NCBI RefSeq assembly: GCF_011758745.1
Contig: NZ_JAANOV010000001.1
Coordinates: 1,364,001 to 1,428,000, forward strand
DNA length: 64,000 bases
Direction of reading: 5' to 3'
Source: Amycolatopsis granulosa
GTDB lineage: Bacteria; Actinomycetota; Actinomycetes; Mycobacteriales; Pseudonocardiaceae
Shown here: piece after piece, positions 25,601 to 33,216 of the stretch
Layout: each line of letters starts with the position of its first letter
Position numbering within the stretch: position 1 is the stretch's first letter
The notes under the pieces: model-generated
What the model was told of the DNA's origin: nothing
The model's input: the letters and a program-made list of their open reading frames with translations, nothing else
Databases searched by the model: none
Position numbers and translations under genes: made by a program

Positions 25601-26798
25601 CGAGCACCGCCTCGGCGAGCGGGTGCGGCTCGTCCTCCATCGCGGCGAGCGCGACCACCACGTCCCGGTGCGACACCTCGATCGTGTCCCCGCGGCGCCG
25701 CACCGACCAGTCCCCCCAGCGGGTCTGCATGCCGTCCCACTCGAGGACGGCACTGGTCACCTCGTCCGGGTCCGCGTCGCCGGTGACCACGACCTGCCCG
25801 GGCACCCGGCGCCCGGTGCGCAACAGCGCGGCGTCCACGACGACGTGGCCGACGCGGTCCAGCCGGCGGATCGCCGCCGGTTCCAGGACCAGGGTGCCGG
25901 CCGCGGCGAGATCCCGGACCACCTGCGCGGCGAACGCCTCGCGGCCGGCCTTCGCCGGGCGTGGCACGGCGGCCGGCAGGATACCGCCGGCGCGCCGGCC
26001 GTCCCGCGTGGCCAGGAGCGTGCCGAGCGCACCGGCGACGCCCAGACCGGCGGTGGCGCGCGCGACCCGCTCGACCGGTCCGTCCGGGCGGGGCCGCGGG
26101 CGCTCCGGCGGCCGCAGCGGCTCGGTCCGGTACCGGTCGAGCCGATCGCCGGTGCGGCGTTCCCAGTGCTCCCACGCCTGCCGGCGCGCGGTGATCTCGC
26201 GCCGCACGCACCAGCGGTAGGCGGCGTCGGTGACCAGTCCGACCGGCCGCTGCGCGAGCGACTGGCTGACCGCCCCGCCGAGGGCGAGGACGGCCTCGGT
26301 GGCGGGACGGCCGAGCACCCGTTCCAGCCCGGCGCGCAGGCCGGGCGTGGAGTCCACCAGGGACACCAGCGTGGGTACGACGGCGGGCACCGGGGGCGCG
26401 GGCAGGACGCGGCCGAGCGCGGTGTAGGTGAGCCCGGCGAGGTGCGTGCCCAGGGCGACCAGTTCACGCACGGCCGGTGCGGGGTTGGCCGGGTGGATCT
26501 CGCTCGCGGGCGCGGTGCCGGTGAGGTTCCAGTCGCGTTCGGCCTGGCTGACGACCCCCTCCAGGGCGCTGCGCGGCACGTCCGGATCGTGGTGCACCGC
26601 GACCCGGCCGAGCGCGGCGTTCACCGCGGCGGCGTGCACGCCGTCGAGATCGGTCAGGCGCCGTTCGAGGTCGCGGGCCGCGCTGGCGGTGCCGGTTTCG
26701 TGCAGCCCACGGACCTCCAGGTGGGTGCGGTGCCCGGAGGTCCAGCAGCGGCGCCCGGTGAGGGCGCGCACGACGCCGGCCGGGGAGGGCAGGCGCAT
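22680..26798 (-). CDS. Large P-type cation ATPase, CtpI/CtpH-like
   Basis: 1372 residues. Actuator TGES at about residue 706, phosphorylation site CFDKTGTLTEG near 864, nucleotide-domain KGAPEAVL near 965 and hinge MTGDGANDVP near 1123 are intact. PEGLP ahead of the DKTGT site is the ion-path motif of P2-type (Ca/Na/K) pumps. The first 95 residues resemble a ferredoxin-like HMA domain without the CxxC metal site. A long extra region (about 100-600) of the kind seen in mycobacterial CtpI precedes the catalytic core and includes a second HAD-like degenerate part (VAVISPDPLATAVADVGIGV). Ion unknown. It starts three bases after its upstream membrane-associated partner gene. Confidence 0.85.
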   Translation of the reverse strand: MRLPSPAGVVRALTGRRCWTSGHRTHLEVRGLHETGTASAARDLERRLTDLDGVHAAAVNAALGRVAVHHDPDVPRSALEGVVSQAERDWNLTGTAPASEIHPANPAPAVRELVALGTHLAGLTYTALGRVLPAPPVPAVVPTLVSLVDSTPGLRAGLERVLGRPATEAVLALGGAVSQSLAQRPVGLVTDAAYRWCVRREITARRQAWEHWERRTGDRLDRYRTEPLRPPERPRPRPDGPVERVARATAGLGVAGALGTLLATRDGRRAGGILPAAVPRPAKAGREAFAAQVVRDLAAAGTLVLEPAAIRRLDRVGHVVVDAALLRTGRRVPGQVVVTGDADPDEVTSAVLEWDGMQTRWGDWSVRRRGDTIEVSHRDVVVALAAMEDEPHPLAEAVLAAARRAGTVVRAEPAELPARVRELQADGHVVAVISPDPLATAVADVGIGVPGRDGDLPWHADILCPGPEQACGVLEAVEPAHRASRYAAGLSAAGSALGAVFGGFGPAGTAGSRAGFPVSFATLLALGTGLWTGSEAGRKPVPIPLDRTPWHAMSPDAVLARLESRHTGLAAEESAERRRAEYREPEALTLARASAEELGGPLTPALAAGAGVSASLGSITDAVLIIGVLGLNALIGGLQRLGADRELHHLLDTSALQVRLRRVGTALTARAEVLVPGDVIELRAGDAVPADCRVLEAFGLEVDESSLTGESQLVTKSEPPTAAAAVADRSSMLYRGTVVAAGRGTGVVVATGERTEAGRTARLDGEAPPVTGVAARLAELTRLTLPVTLGAGVALLLADLARGNGISQALGRAVGLSVAAVPEGLPFVATVAELASARRLARRGVLARSPSTIEALGRVDVLCFDKTGTLTEGRIRLQEVSDGHHTRPVGELTPELAGVLAAAVRASPWHLTGETLPHPTDRAVLDAAAAHGIGPGDVTWLSELGFEPSRGYHAVLADTPDGPLLSVKGAPEAVLARCDGPDRLPAADRLARQGFRVLAVAERRASGRGDLAEGRIRGLTFRGLLALADPVRPTAAAAVADLRRAGVRVVMITGDHPGTAAAIAADLGLDTGQAVLTGAGIDAASDDELAARAPGVSVFARVSPAQKARIVKQLNRAGRVVAMTGDGANDVPAIRLAHVGIALGATATPATREAADLVVTDDRIETITDAIVEGRAMWASVRDALSILLGGNMGEVAFTVGAGAFSTRGALNARQLLLVNLLTDVLPAMAVAVRPPPDADPEQLLSEGPETSLGAVLTRDMIARAATTAGAALGGWLFARPVGTPSQAGTTGLVALVAAQLGQTMAVRGRTPLVLAAGAGSLLALAAIVQIPGVSGFFGCSPLLPHQWGIALGAAAAATVAQLAVQRVRTGH

Positions 26799-26801
26799 GG
26801 T

Positions 26802-27266
26802 CTAGGTGTCCGCGCCGCCACTCCGCTTCTGCGTCCCGGCGCGCGCCCGGGCGGGCTTGGTCTGCGCCGCCTGGGCCGCGGGCGAGGTCGGCCCGGACTC
26901 GCCGCCCTGCTGCGCCTGTGCGGGCTCGCCCGCCGGCTGCGCCGCGGGCGGGCGCGGCTCCGCACCGCGGGCGCGGCTCGCGACGGCCGTGCCGACGCCG
27001 ATCGCCACGGCCACCGGCCACTCGATCAGCTCGACCGCGGCGAGCACCCCGAGCCCGCCCCAGTACGCGAGCTGTCGTGGCGGCGGCAGGAACGACCGGG
27101 CGGTGCCGAGGGCGGCGGTCACCTCATTGCGATCCGGCACACGCGGTTTCGGCATCCGCGGCAGGCGCAGGTCGGGTGCGCGGAACTCGGCCCGGACGAA
27201 GGGCAGGTTGACCGTGGCCGTGCGAGGTTTGGGTTCGTTCTCCTGCCCGGGCGTGCTGCTGGTCAT
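26802..27266 (-). CDS. Membrane-associated protein upstream of P-type ATPase
   Basis: 154 residues. An N-terminal basic, proline-rich region (LPFVRAEFRAPDLRLPRMPKPRVPDR), one central hydrophobic segment of about 35 residues (YWGGLGVLAAVELIEWPVAVAIGVGTAV) and a disordered Ala/Gln/Pro-rich tail ending in Arg/Lys. No enzyme motif. GGGAGGAG precedes the ATG. The stop is three bases ahead of the ATPase start, so the two are co-translated; it may be a membrane adaptor of that pump, as PacL proteins are for mycobacterial Ctp pumps. That comparison is by context, not sequence. Confidence 0.7.
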   Translation of the reverse strand: MTSSTPGQENEPKPRTATVNLPFVRAEFRAPDLRLPRMPKPRVPDRNEVTAALGTARSFLPPPRQLAYWGGLGVLAAVELIEWPVAVAIGVGTAVASRARGAEPRPPAAQPAGEPAQAQQGGESGPTSPAAQAAQTKPARARAGTQKRSGGADT

Positions 27267-27360
27267 GGCGCTCCTCCCTGCCCCCAGCGACCCGGCTCAT
27301 GCTACGACCGAATGAAGATCGACTGAACCCTTGGTGAACGCGGCCGGTCCGAATTGCGCG

Positions 27361-28209
27361 CTACCGGGTGAACCGGGCGATCACCGGGCGGTGGTCGGAC
27401 GCCGTGCTCGCGATCGTGCGGGCGTCCCGGGCGGTCAGCTGCCGGGAGGCGGTCACGAAATCGATGCGTTTCAACGGTTCCGCGGCCGGGTAGGTGCCGC
27501 CGTGCGGATCGGCGTCCATCAGCCGGGTCCACAGTGGAGCGAGCTCGGGCGCGGCGGGTTCGGCGTTGAAGTCGCCGGTGAGGATTTCCGGCCCGGGCCG
27601 GGCATCGAGGACGGCGAGCATGTCGGCGACCTGGGCGCGGCGCACGGCCGGGTCGGCCCGGTAGTCGAGGTGGGTGGTGTAGACCCGCAGCGGGCCGCCG
27701 GGCGCGGCGACGGTCACCTCGGCGAAACCGGGCGCGGGTGCCGGCGGAGCGCCCGGGGTGACCGTGGACAACCGGGTGATCTCGAGGTTGCGCGCGGCGA
27801 TGACCGGGTAACGGCTCAGCACGGCGACGCCGTACCGGCGGCGCGGCGCACCCGGCGCGGGCGGATCGAGGTCGTAGATCGGCGCGAAGAACACGTGCAT
27901 CCGCAGGGCACGGGCCAGCTCGGCGGCCTCGTCGCGGTAACCGCTGCGCGCGTCCCAGTGGACGTCGACCTCCTGCAACCCGACGATGTCGGCGTGCAGT
28001 TCCCGGATCGCCGCCGCGGTGCGGCCGAGGTCGAACACGCCGTCCTCGCCCGCGCCGGCGTGGATGTTGTAGGTGGCGACGGCGATTCCCGGCCGTGGCG
28101 CAGTGGCCGCAGTGGCGGCAGTGGCCGCAGTGGCCCCCGGGGCCGCAGTGGCCGCAGTGGCCGCGCCGAGAGCCAGAACCGCCGCCATGACCGCCGCCGC
28201 AAGCCGCAT
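27361..28209 (-). CDS. Secreted endonuclease/exonuclease/phosphatase family protein
   Basis: About 282 residues. The signal peptide MRLAAAVMAAVLALGAATAATAAPG and a low-complexity Ala-Thr stretch precede the catalytic domain. EEP-fold motifs are in order: VATYNIHAG, IVGLQEVDVHW (metal-binding Glu), YTTHLDYR, LTGDFNAEP and the C-terminal ASDHRPVIARF with the catalytic Asp-His. Such enzymes hydrolyse phosphodiesters (nucleic acid, lipid headgroups); the substrate is not deducible. An ATG at 28221 would add four residues; neither start has a good ribosome-binding site. Confidence 0.85.
   Translation of the reverse strand: MRLAAAVMAAVLALGAATAATAAPGATAATAATAATAPRPGIAVATYNIHAGAGEDGVFDLGRTAAAIRELHADIVGLQEVDVHWDARSGYRDEAAELARALRMHVFFAPIYDLDPPAPGAPRRRYGVAVLSRYPVIAARNLEITRLSTVTPGAPPAPAPGFAEVTVAAPGGPLRVYTTHLDYRADPAVRRAQVADMLAVLDARPGPEILTGDFNAEPAAPELAPLWTRLMDADPHGGTYPAAEPLKRIDFVTASRQLTARDARTIASTASDHRPVIARFTR
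28100..28163. repeat. GCAGTGGCC tandem repeat coding Ala-Thr linker
   Basis: A 9-base unit GCAGTGGCC occurs several times with small interruptions inside the 5' part of the EEP gene. On the coding strand it encodes the alternating Ala-Ala-Thr spacer just after the signal peptide cleavage region. Length variation between strains is likely. Confidence 0.65.
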
Positions 28210-28276
28210 GATGATCACCATAACCGGGCGGGCAACCCCTCGGCGGGTTTCCCGGTGGCGCGCACCGCGGGGGCGG

Positions 28277-28438
28277 TCAGTGCGTCGGGGTGCCCGGCCG
28301 CATGCCGGCCAGCAGGCCCAGCCCCGCCATCACGCCGGCGAGGAAGTACCACGCGTCGCCCAGGGCGGCGGACGCGATGATGGCCAGGACGAGCACGCCG
28401 CCCGCCGCGGCCCATCCCGACACGTTCGGATCCGCCAT
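28277..28438 (-). CDS. Small membrane protein
   Basis: 53 residues from the ATG at 28438, with GGAGG three bases ahead. MADPNVSGWAAAGG leads into two hydrophobic stretches (VLVLAIIASAAL and YFLAGVMAGLGLLAG) separated by GDAW, so probably two membrane passes with a short polar tail. No family recognised. It stands alone between the EEP gene and the metQ promoter region. Confidence 0.6.
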   Translation of the reverse strand: MADPNVSGWAAAGGVLVLAIIASAALGDAWYFLAGVMAGLGLLAGMRPGTPTH

Positions 28439-28674
28439 GACCTCCACCATCCTCCTCGCCGCACGGACCCGCACCACGAGGACGCGGAATCACCCGCGAA
28501 GCGAAACCACCGGGAGCGGGACCGGACACGAGGCGCAGGCGCCCGGCCGGTTCCCCGGACGATTCGACGGCGCGCGGCTAGCACGACCGGATGATCGGAG
28601 GCAAATCCCGCCCCCATCGCATCACCATGTGAGACGTCGTCCTCCATTCCGGTGACCGGCGGCAGGATGGCGCC

Positions 28675-29622
28675 ATGTCCGACAACACCTCCGACGACGC
28701 CCTCCTCCCGCACAAGCCGCGCCGCGGGCGCGGTCCGCTGATCGGCGTCACCCTCGCCGTGGTCGTCGTCCTCGTCGCCGTGGTCCTGATCGTCGTGAAC
28801 GCGACCTCGGACTCCGGCACGGCCGCCGGCCGCACCACCGTGAAGATCGGGGTCACCGACGCGAGCGCCGACTACTGGAAGAACTTCCGGCAGATCGCCG
28901 CCGACAACGGCATCGACCTGGAGCTGGTGAACTTCTCCGACTACACGCAGGCCAACCCGGCGCTCGCCCAGGGCCAGCTGGACCTCAACCTGTTCCAGCA
29001 CCTGCTGTTCCTCGCCAACTACAACGTGTCGGCGAACCAGAACCTCACCCCGATCGGCTCGACCTACGTGGTGCCGCTGAGCCTGTACTCGCGCAAGCAC
29101 GCGGCCCTCGCCGAGATCCCGCAGGGCGGCCGCGTCGCGATCCCGAACGACCCGACGAACCAGGCGCGCGCCCTGCTGGTGCTCCAGTCGGCCGGGCTGA
29201 TCACGCTGCGCGGCGGCGGGACCGTGCTGTCCACCCCGGCCGAGATCGACCAGGCCGCGTCGAAGGTCACCGTCACCCCGGTCGACGCGTCGCAGACCGT
29301 GGCCGCGCTGCCGTCGGTCGACGGTGCCGTGGTCAACAACAACTTCGCCCTGGACGCGAACCTGGACCCGTCGAAGGCGTTGTTCAACGACGACCCGGCG
29401 AACCCGTCCGCCGAGCCCTACATCAACACCTTCGTCACCCGTGCGCAGGACAAGGACAACCCGACCTACCTGAAGCTGGCCCAGCTCTACCGGGACCCGC
29501 GGGTGGCCGGTGAGGTGAAGGCCGAGTCGAAGAACACCGCCGTGCTGGTGGAGCGCCCCAACAGCGACCTGCAGGCCATCCTGGCCCGCCTCGAGCAGAC
29601 CGTGCGGGCCGCGAAGAAGTGA
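28675..29622 (+). CDS. metQ: Methionine ABC transporter substrate-binding protein (NlpA family)
   Basis: 315 residues. NlpA/MetQ family receptor: KIGVTDASADYWKNFRQIAADNGIDLELVNF, QANPALAQGQLDLNLFQHLLFL, IPNDPTNQARALLVLQ and the C-terminal VAGEVKAESKNTAVLVERP. Unusually, there is no Cys lipobox. A basic N-terminus (PHKPRRGRGP) and one transmembrane helix (LIGVTLAVVVVLVAVVLIVV) would anchor it. It overlaps metN (GTGA). The 236-base leader (28439-28674) shows no recognisable SAM riboswitch and no gene. Confidence 0.88.
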   Translation: MSDNTSDDALLPHKPRRGRGPLIGVTLAVVVVLVAVVLIVVNATSDSGTAAGRTTVKIGVTDASADYWKNFRQIAADNGIDLELVNFSDYTQANPALAQGQLDLNLFQHLLFLANYNVSANQNLTPIGSTYVVPLSLYSRKHAALAEIPQGGRVAIPNDPTNQARALLVLQSAGLITLRGGGTVLSTPAEIDQAASKVTVTPVDASQTVAALPSVDGAVVNNNFALDANLDPSKALFNDDPANPSAEPYINTFVTRAQDKDNPTYLKLAQLYRDPRVAGEVKAESKNTAVLVERPNSDLQAILARLEQTVRAAKK

Positions 29623-30632
29623 GCGCACTGATCGAATTCCAGGGCGTCACCAAGCGGTTCGGTGACGTCACGGCCCTGGCGGACGTCGACCTGACCATCG
29701 CCGCCGGCGAGGTGTTCGGGATCATCGGCTACTCCGGCGCCGGCAAGAGCACGCTGGTCCGGCTGATCAACGCGCTCGAACCGGTCACCTCCGGCCGGGT
29801 GCTCGTCGACGGCGTGGACCTGACCGCGCTGGGTGAGCGGGAGCTGCGGGCGGTGCGGGCCGGGATCGGCATGATCTTCCAGCAGTTCAACCTGTTCCGG
29901 TCGCGCACGGTGTTCGGCAACGTCGCCTATCCGCTGAAGGTTGCGGGCTGGGACAAGGCGCGGCGCCGGGCTCGGGTGGCCGAGCTGCTGAAGTTCGTGG
30001 GGATCACGGACAAGGCGTGGCACTACCCGGACCAGCTCTCCGGCGGCCAGAAGCAGCGCGTGGGCATCGCCCGCGCGCTGGCGACGAACCCGAAGATCCT
30101 GCTCGCCGACGAGTCCACCAGCGCGCTCGACCCGGAGACCACCGGCGAGGTGCTGCGGCTGCTCAAGCGGGTCAACTCCGAGCTGGGCGTGACGATCGTG
30201 GTGATCACGCACGAGATGGAGGTGGTGCGCGGGATCGCCGACCGGGTCGCGGTCCTCGACTCGGGCCGGGTCATCGAGCAGGGCAGCGTGTTCGACGTGT
30301 TCTCCGCGCCGAGGACCGGGACGGCGAAGCGGTTCGTCGGCTCGGTCGTGCGGGACACGCCGGGCGGCGCGGACCTGGAGCGCATCCGGTCCCGGCACGG
30401 CGGACGGCTGGTGTCGGCACGCATCCACGACGCGGGACGGCTGGGCGCGGTGCTGTCGGACGCGGTGGGCAAGCACAACGTGCGGTTCGAGATCGTCTAC
30501 GGCGGTATCACCGCGTTGTCCGGGCGCTCGTTCGGCGGGCTGACGCTGGAGTTGCTCGGCGCGGACGACGACGTGGACGCGCTCATCGACGATCTGCGCA
30601 CGACCACCGAGATCGAGGAGATCCCGGCATGA
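29619..30632 (+). CDS. metN: Methionine ABC transporter ATP-binding protein
   Basis: 337 residues. Walker A IGYSGAGKST, Q-loop FQQFNLF, signature LSGGQKQRVGIARAL, Walker B ILLADESTSALDPETT and H-loop VITHEMEVV. A C-terminal NIL/ACT-like domain (about 265-337: LVSARIHDAGRLGAVLSDAVG, FGGLTLELLGADDDVDALI) is the methionine-sensing domain that inhibits transport in MetNI. GTG start overlaps the metQ stop by four bases. Confidence 0.93.
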   Translation: MSALIEFQGVTKRFGDVTALADVDLTIAAGEVFGIIGYSGAGKSTLVRLINALEPVTSGRVLVDGVDLTALGERELRAVRAGIGMIFQQFNLFRSRTVFGNVAYPLKVAGWDKARRRARVAELLKFVGITDKAWHYPDQLSGGQKQRVGIARALATNPKILLADESTSALDPETTGEVLRLLKRVNSELGVTIVVITHEMEVVRGIADRVAVLDSGRVIEQGSVFDVFSAPRTGTAKRFVGSVVRDTPGGADLERIRSRHGGRLVSARIHDAGRLGAVLSDAVGKHNVRFEIVYGGITALSGRSFGGLTLELLGADDDVDALIDDLRTTTEIEEIPA

Positions 30633-31291
30633 GCCTCGACTGGGAGACGCTCGGCCCGGTGTTCTGGGACGCGATCGCGCAGACGCTGGGCATGGCCGTG
30701 GTCACGCTGCTGGTCGGCGGCGCGCTCGGGCTGGTGCTGGGCATCCTGCTCTACACCACCCGCGCGGGCGGGCTGCTGGCGAACCGGTTCGTGTTCACCG
30801 TGCTCAACGTGCTGGTCAACATCATCCGGCCGATCCCGTTCATCATCTTCATCACGGCGATCGGTCCGGTGACGATCCTCGCGGTGGGTACCCAGCTGGG
30901 TACCGTGGCGGCGACGTTCGCGCTGGTGTTCGCGGCCACGTTCGGGATCTCCCGGATCGTGGAGCAGAACCTGGTCACGATCGACCCGGGCGTGATCGAG
31001 GCGGCGCGGGCGATGGGCGCGAGCCCGATGCGGATCATCCTGACGCTGCTGGTGCCCGAGGCGCTCGGGCCGCTGGTGCTGGGCTACACCTTCGTGTTCG
31101 TCGCGATCGTCGACATGACGGCCGTGGCGGGCGCGGTCGGCGGTGGCGGGCTCGGTGACTTCGCCATCACCTACGGCTACCACCGCTTCAACTGGGCGGT
31201 GACCTGGCTCGCGGTGATCACGATCATCGTGCTGGTGCAGGGCGCGCAGTTCCTCGGCAACTGGCTGGCGCGCAAGGCGCTGCGTCGTTGA
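30629..31291 (+). CDS. metI: Methionine ABC transporter permease
   Basis: 220 residues with five transmembrane segments and the conserved EAA loop (GVIEAARAMGASPMRIILTLLVPEALGPLVLG), as in E. coli MetI. NIIRPIPFIIFI and AVGGGGLGDFAI are also typical. ATG at 30629 overlaps the metN stop (ATGA). Completes metQNI, a D/L-methionine importer. Confidence 0.93.
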   Translation: MSLDWETLGPVFWDAIAQTLGMAVVTLLVGGALGLVLGILLYTTRAGGLLANRFVFTVLNVLVNIIRPIPFIIFITAIGPVTILAVGTQLGTVAATFALVFAATFGISRIVEQNLVTIDPGVIEAARAMGASPMRIILTLLVPEALGPLVLGYTFVFVAIVDMTAVAGAVGGGGLGDFAITYGYHRFNWAVTWLAVITIIVLVQGAQFLGNWLARKALRR

Positions 31292-31347
31292 GGTCCAGGC
31301 CGGTGACCGGACGCCGGGCACCGGGGCCGGGCCGGCACGCTCCCGCC

Positions 31348-32124
31348 GTGCACGATCACCCCGGCCGGCGTCCGGTCACCGGCGGCGAATCGGGCGCCGC
31401 GGTGTTCCGCAGCGCCGACGGCAGCCGCTACGCCAAGCACGTACCACCCGCGGACGCGCCCGGTCTCCGGAGCGAGCACGACCGGATCGCCTGGCTCGCC
31501 GGGCACGGCGTGCCGGTTCCACGGGTGCTCGACTGGCACTCCGGTAAAACCGGCGCCTGCCTGGTCACCAGCGCTGTCCGCGGGGTGCCGGCCGACCGGC
31601 TGACGGCCGAGGACCTCACCCGCGCCTGGCCGGGCATCGCGGACGCCGTGCGCCACCTGCATGAGGTGCCCGTGGCCTCCTGCCCGTTCAGCCGTGACCT
31701 CGACACGATGGTCGCGGTGGCCCGGGACGTCGTCGCGCGGAACACCGTGAATCCGGAGTTCCTGCCCGTCGAGCAGCAGAGCACCCCGACCGCGGAACTG
31801 CTGGCGCGCCTGGTGCCGCAGATCGAGCGGCGCCGCGCCGAGGAGGTCGCCGACACCGTGATCTGCCACGGCGACCTCTGCCTGCCCAACATCGTCATCG
31901 ACCCGGACACCGGCGAGGTGTCGGGTTTCATCGACCTGGGACGTCTCGGCCGGGCCGATCGCCACGCCGATCTCGCGCTGCTGCTGGCCAACGCGAGGGA
32001 GACCTGGCCGGACGAGGAACGAGCCCGGGCCGCGGACGCGGAGTTCGCCGAACGGTACGGCATCGCGCCCGATCCCGGCCGGCTGCGGTTCTACCTCCAC
32101 CTCGACCCGCTCACCTGGGGCTGA
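31348..32124 (+). CDS. APH(3')/APH(3'')-like aminoglycoside phosphotransferase family protein
   Basis: About 258 residues from the GTG at 31348; in-frame TTG at 31288 and GTG at 31303 are alternatives. Kinase-fold motifs: GGESGAAVFR (nucleotide loop), YAKHVPP with the ATP-contacting Lys, catalytic loop VICHGDLCLPNIVI and the metal-binding SGFIDLGRLGRADRHADLALL, which closely follow true APH(3')/(3'') enzymes, not general choline kinases. It could phosphorylate an aminoglycoside or a related natural sugar; resistance is not proven from sequence. Its last 14 bases overlap the remnant on the other strand. Confidence 0.82.
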   Translation: MHDHPGRRPVTGGESGAAVFRSADGSRYAKHVPPADAPGLRSEHDRIAWLAGHGVPVPRVLDWHSGKTGACLVTSAVRGVPADRLTAEDLTRAWPGIADAVRHLHEVPVASCPFSRDLDTMVAVARDVVARNTVNPEFLPVEQQSTPTAELLARLVPQIERRRAEEVADTVICHGDLCLPNIVIDPDTGEVSGFIDLGRLGRADRHADLALLLANARETWPDEERARAADAEFAERYGIAPDPGRLRFYLHLDPLTWG

Positions 32125-32418
32125 ACTGCTCCGCCCAGAAGCGCGTCACCAGGTCGTGGAACTCCCGGGCCCCTTCGATCCGCGGCATGTGCCCGCTGTC
32201 GGCGAACAACGCCCGTTCCGCAGCGCTCCGGCCCGGCTCGGGTGCAGCAGGAGCTTTCCCTGCGGCCGCAGCGCCAGCAGCCGCATCGCGACGGCCGCGC
32301 CGAGCGAGTTCCCGGCGACGTGCACCGGCCGGTTCTCCCCCACCACGTCGAGGAACTCCGCGGCCCGCCTCCGAACACGTCCGCGTAGTCCGTCCCGGCG
32401 CCCCGGTGCGCGGCCGCG
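32111..32418 (-). pseudogene. Remnant of an alpha/beta hydrolase gene
   Basis: Pieces of one hydrolase lie in different frames. EFLDVVGENRPVHVAGNSLG, with the nucleophile elbow GNSLG, is followed by AAVAMRLLALRPQGKLLL (about 32220-32370). A frameshift later, ERALFADSGHMPRIEG and a tail ending AEQFSPR carry the catalytic-His region. The roughly 100 residues normally between them are missing and the N-terminus is broken by another frameshift near 32370. No intact frame exists. Confidence 0.65.
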
Positions 32419-33216
32419 TCAGCCCAGCCGTCGCAGGATCCGGCTGTGCGCACCGGGCAGCAGCCGCGCCAGCAGGTCGGGGATCTTCGCGCTCGCCCCG
32501 ATCAGCACCCGCGGCCTGCGGTGCTCGATCGCGTCCACGATGGCCGCCGCCGCCTTCGCCGGGGCGATCCGAAGCACGCGCTCCCACTGCCGGGTGTCCA
32601 TCCCGCCCGGCACGCCGCTGCCGACCCGTGCCGACTCCGCGATGCGGGTCCGGATCCCGCCCGGGTGCACCGAGGTCACGCCGACCTGCCCGGCCAGTTC
32701 GTGCCGGATCGACTCGGTGAACCCGCGCAGCGCGAACTTGCTCGCCGAGTACGCGGACTGCCCGGGCGGCGCGATGAGGCCGAACACGCTGGACACGTTG
32801 GCGATGTGCGAGCCGGGCGTGGCCTTGAGCGCGGGCAGCAGCGCGTGTGTCAGCTGCACCGGGGCGCGGAAGTTGACGTCGAGGACCCAGCCGAACTCCG
32901 CCAGCGTCAGCTGGTCGAAGCGGCCGCCCAGCGCGACCCCGGCGTTGTTGATCAGCAGCGTCGGCCGGGGGTGGTCCGCCAGCACACGCTCGGCCGCCGC
33001 CGCGGTCTCCGCCGCCGACGCGAGGTCCACCACGTGCATCGAGGTGTCCACTGTGGACCCAACCGTCCTGGCGACCGCCGTGAGCCGCTCGGTGTCGCGG
33101 TCCAGCAGCACCAGGTTCGAGCCGCGGGCGGCCAGCGCGTGGGCCAGCGCTTCGCCGATCCCGCTCGCCGCGCCGGTGAGGACCGCGGTGCCGCCGGCGA
33201 AGATGTAGTCGCGCAT
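32419..33216 (-). CDS. SDR family oxidoreductase coupled to ethA
   Basis: 265 residues from the ATG at 33216; the TGATG overlap shares one base with the monooxygenase stop. Rossmann motif LTGAASGIGEALA, INNAGVALGG, catalytic VSSVFG and YSASKFALRGF, and the later VTSVHPGGIRT. The C-terminal RVLIGASAKIPDLLARLLPG resembles SDRs often encoded next to Baeyer-Villiger monooxygenases in mycobacteria, where they act on lipid-like alcohols or ketones. Substrate unknown. An in-frame extension upstream is the monooxygenase gene out of frame. Confidence 0.88.
   Translation of the reverse strand: MRDYIFAGGTAVLTGAASGIGEALAHALAARGSNLVLLDRDTERLTAVARTVGSTVDTSMHVVDLASAAETAAAAERVLADHPRPTLLINNAGVALGGRFDQLTLAEFGWVLDVNFRAPVQLTHALLPALKATPGSHIANVSSVFGLIAPPGQSAYSASKFALRGFTESIRHELAGQVGVTSVHPGGIRTRIAESARVGSGVPGGMDTRQWERVLRIAPAKAAAAIVDAIEHRRPRVLIGASAKIPDLLARLLPGAHSRILRRLG

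Noticed and set aside
22665-27326. 1553-codon open frame on the plus strand opposite the P-type ATPase
   Set aside because: Composition is Arg/Pro/Gly-rich with no domain; it is the antisense shadow of a GC-rich gene with full ATPase motifs.
28100-28163. GCAGTGGCC repeat as an independent regulatory element
   Set aside because: It lies inside the EEP gene and encodes an Ala-Thr spacer in frame.
28439-28674. SAM riboswitch ahead of metQNI
   Set aside because: I could not find the conserved core elements of SAM-I or SAM-IV; only unstructured GC-rich leader is evident.
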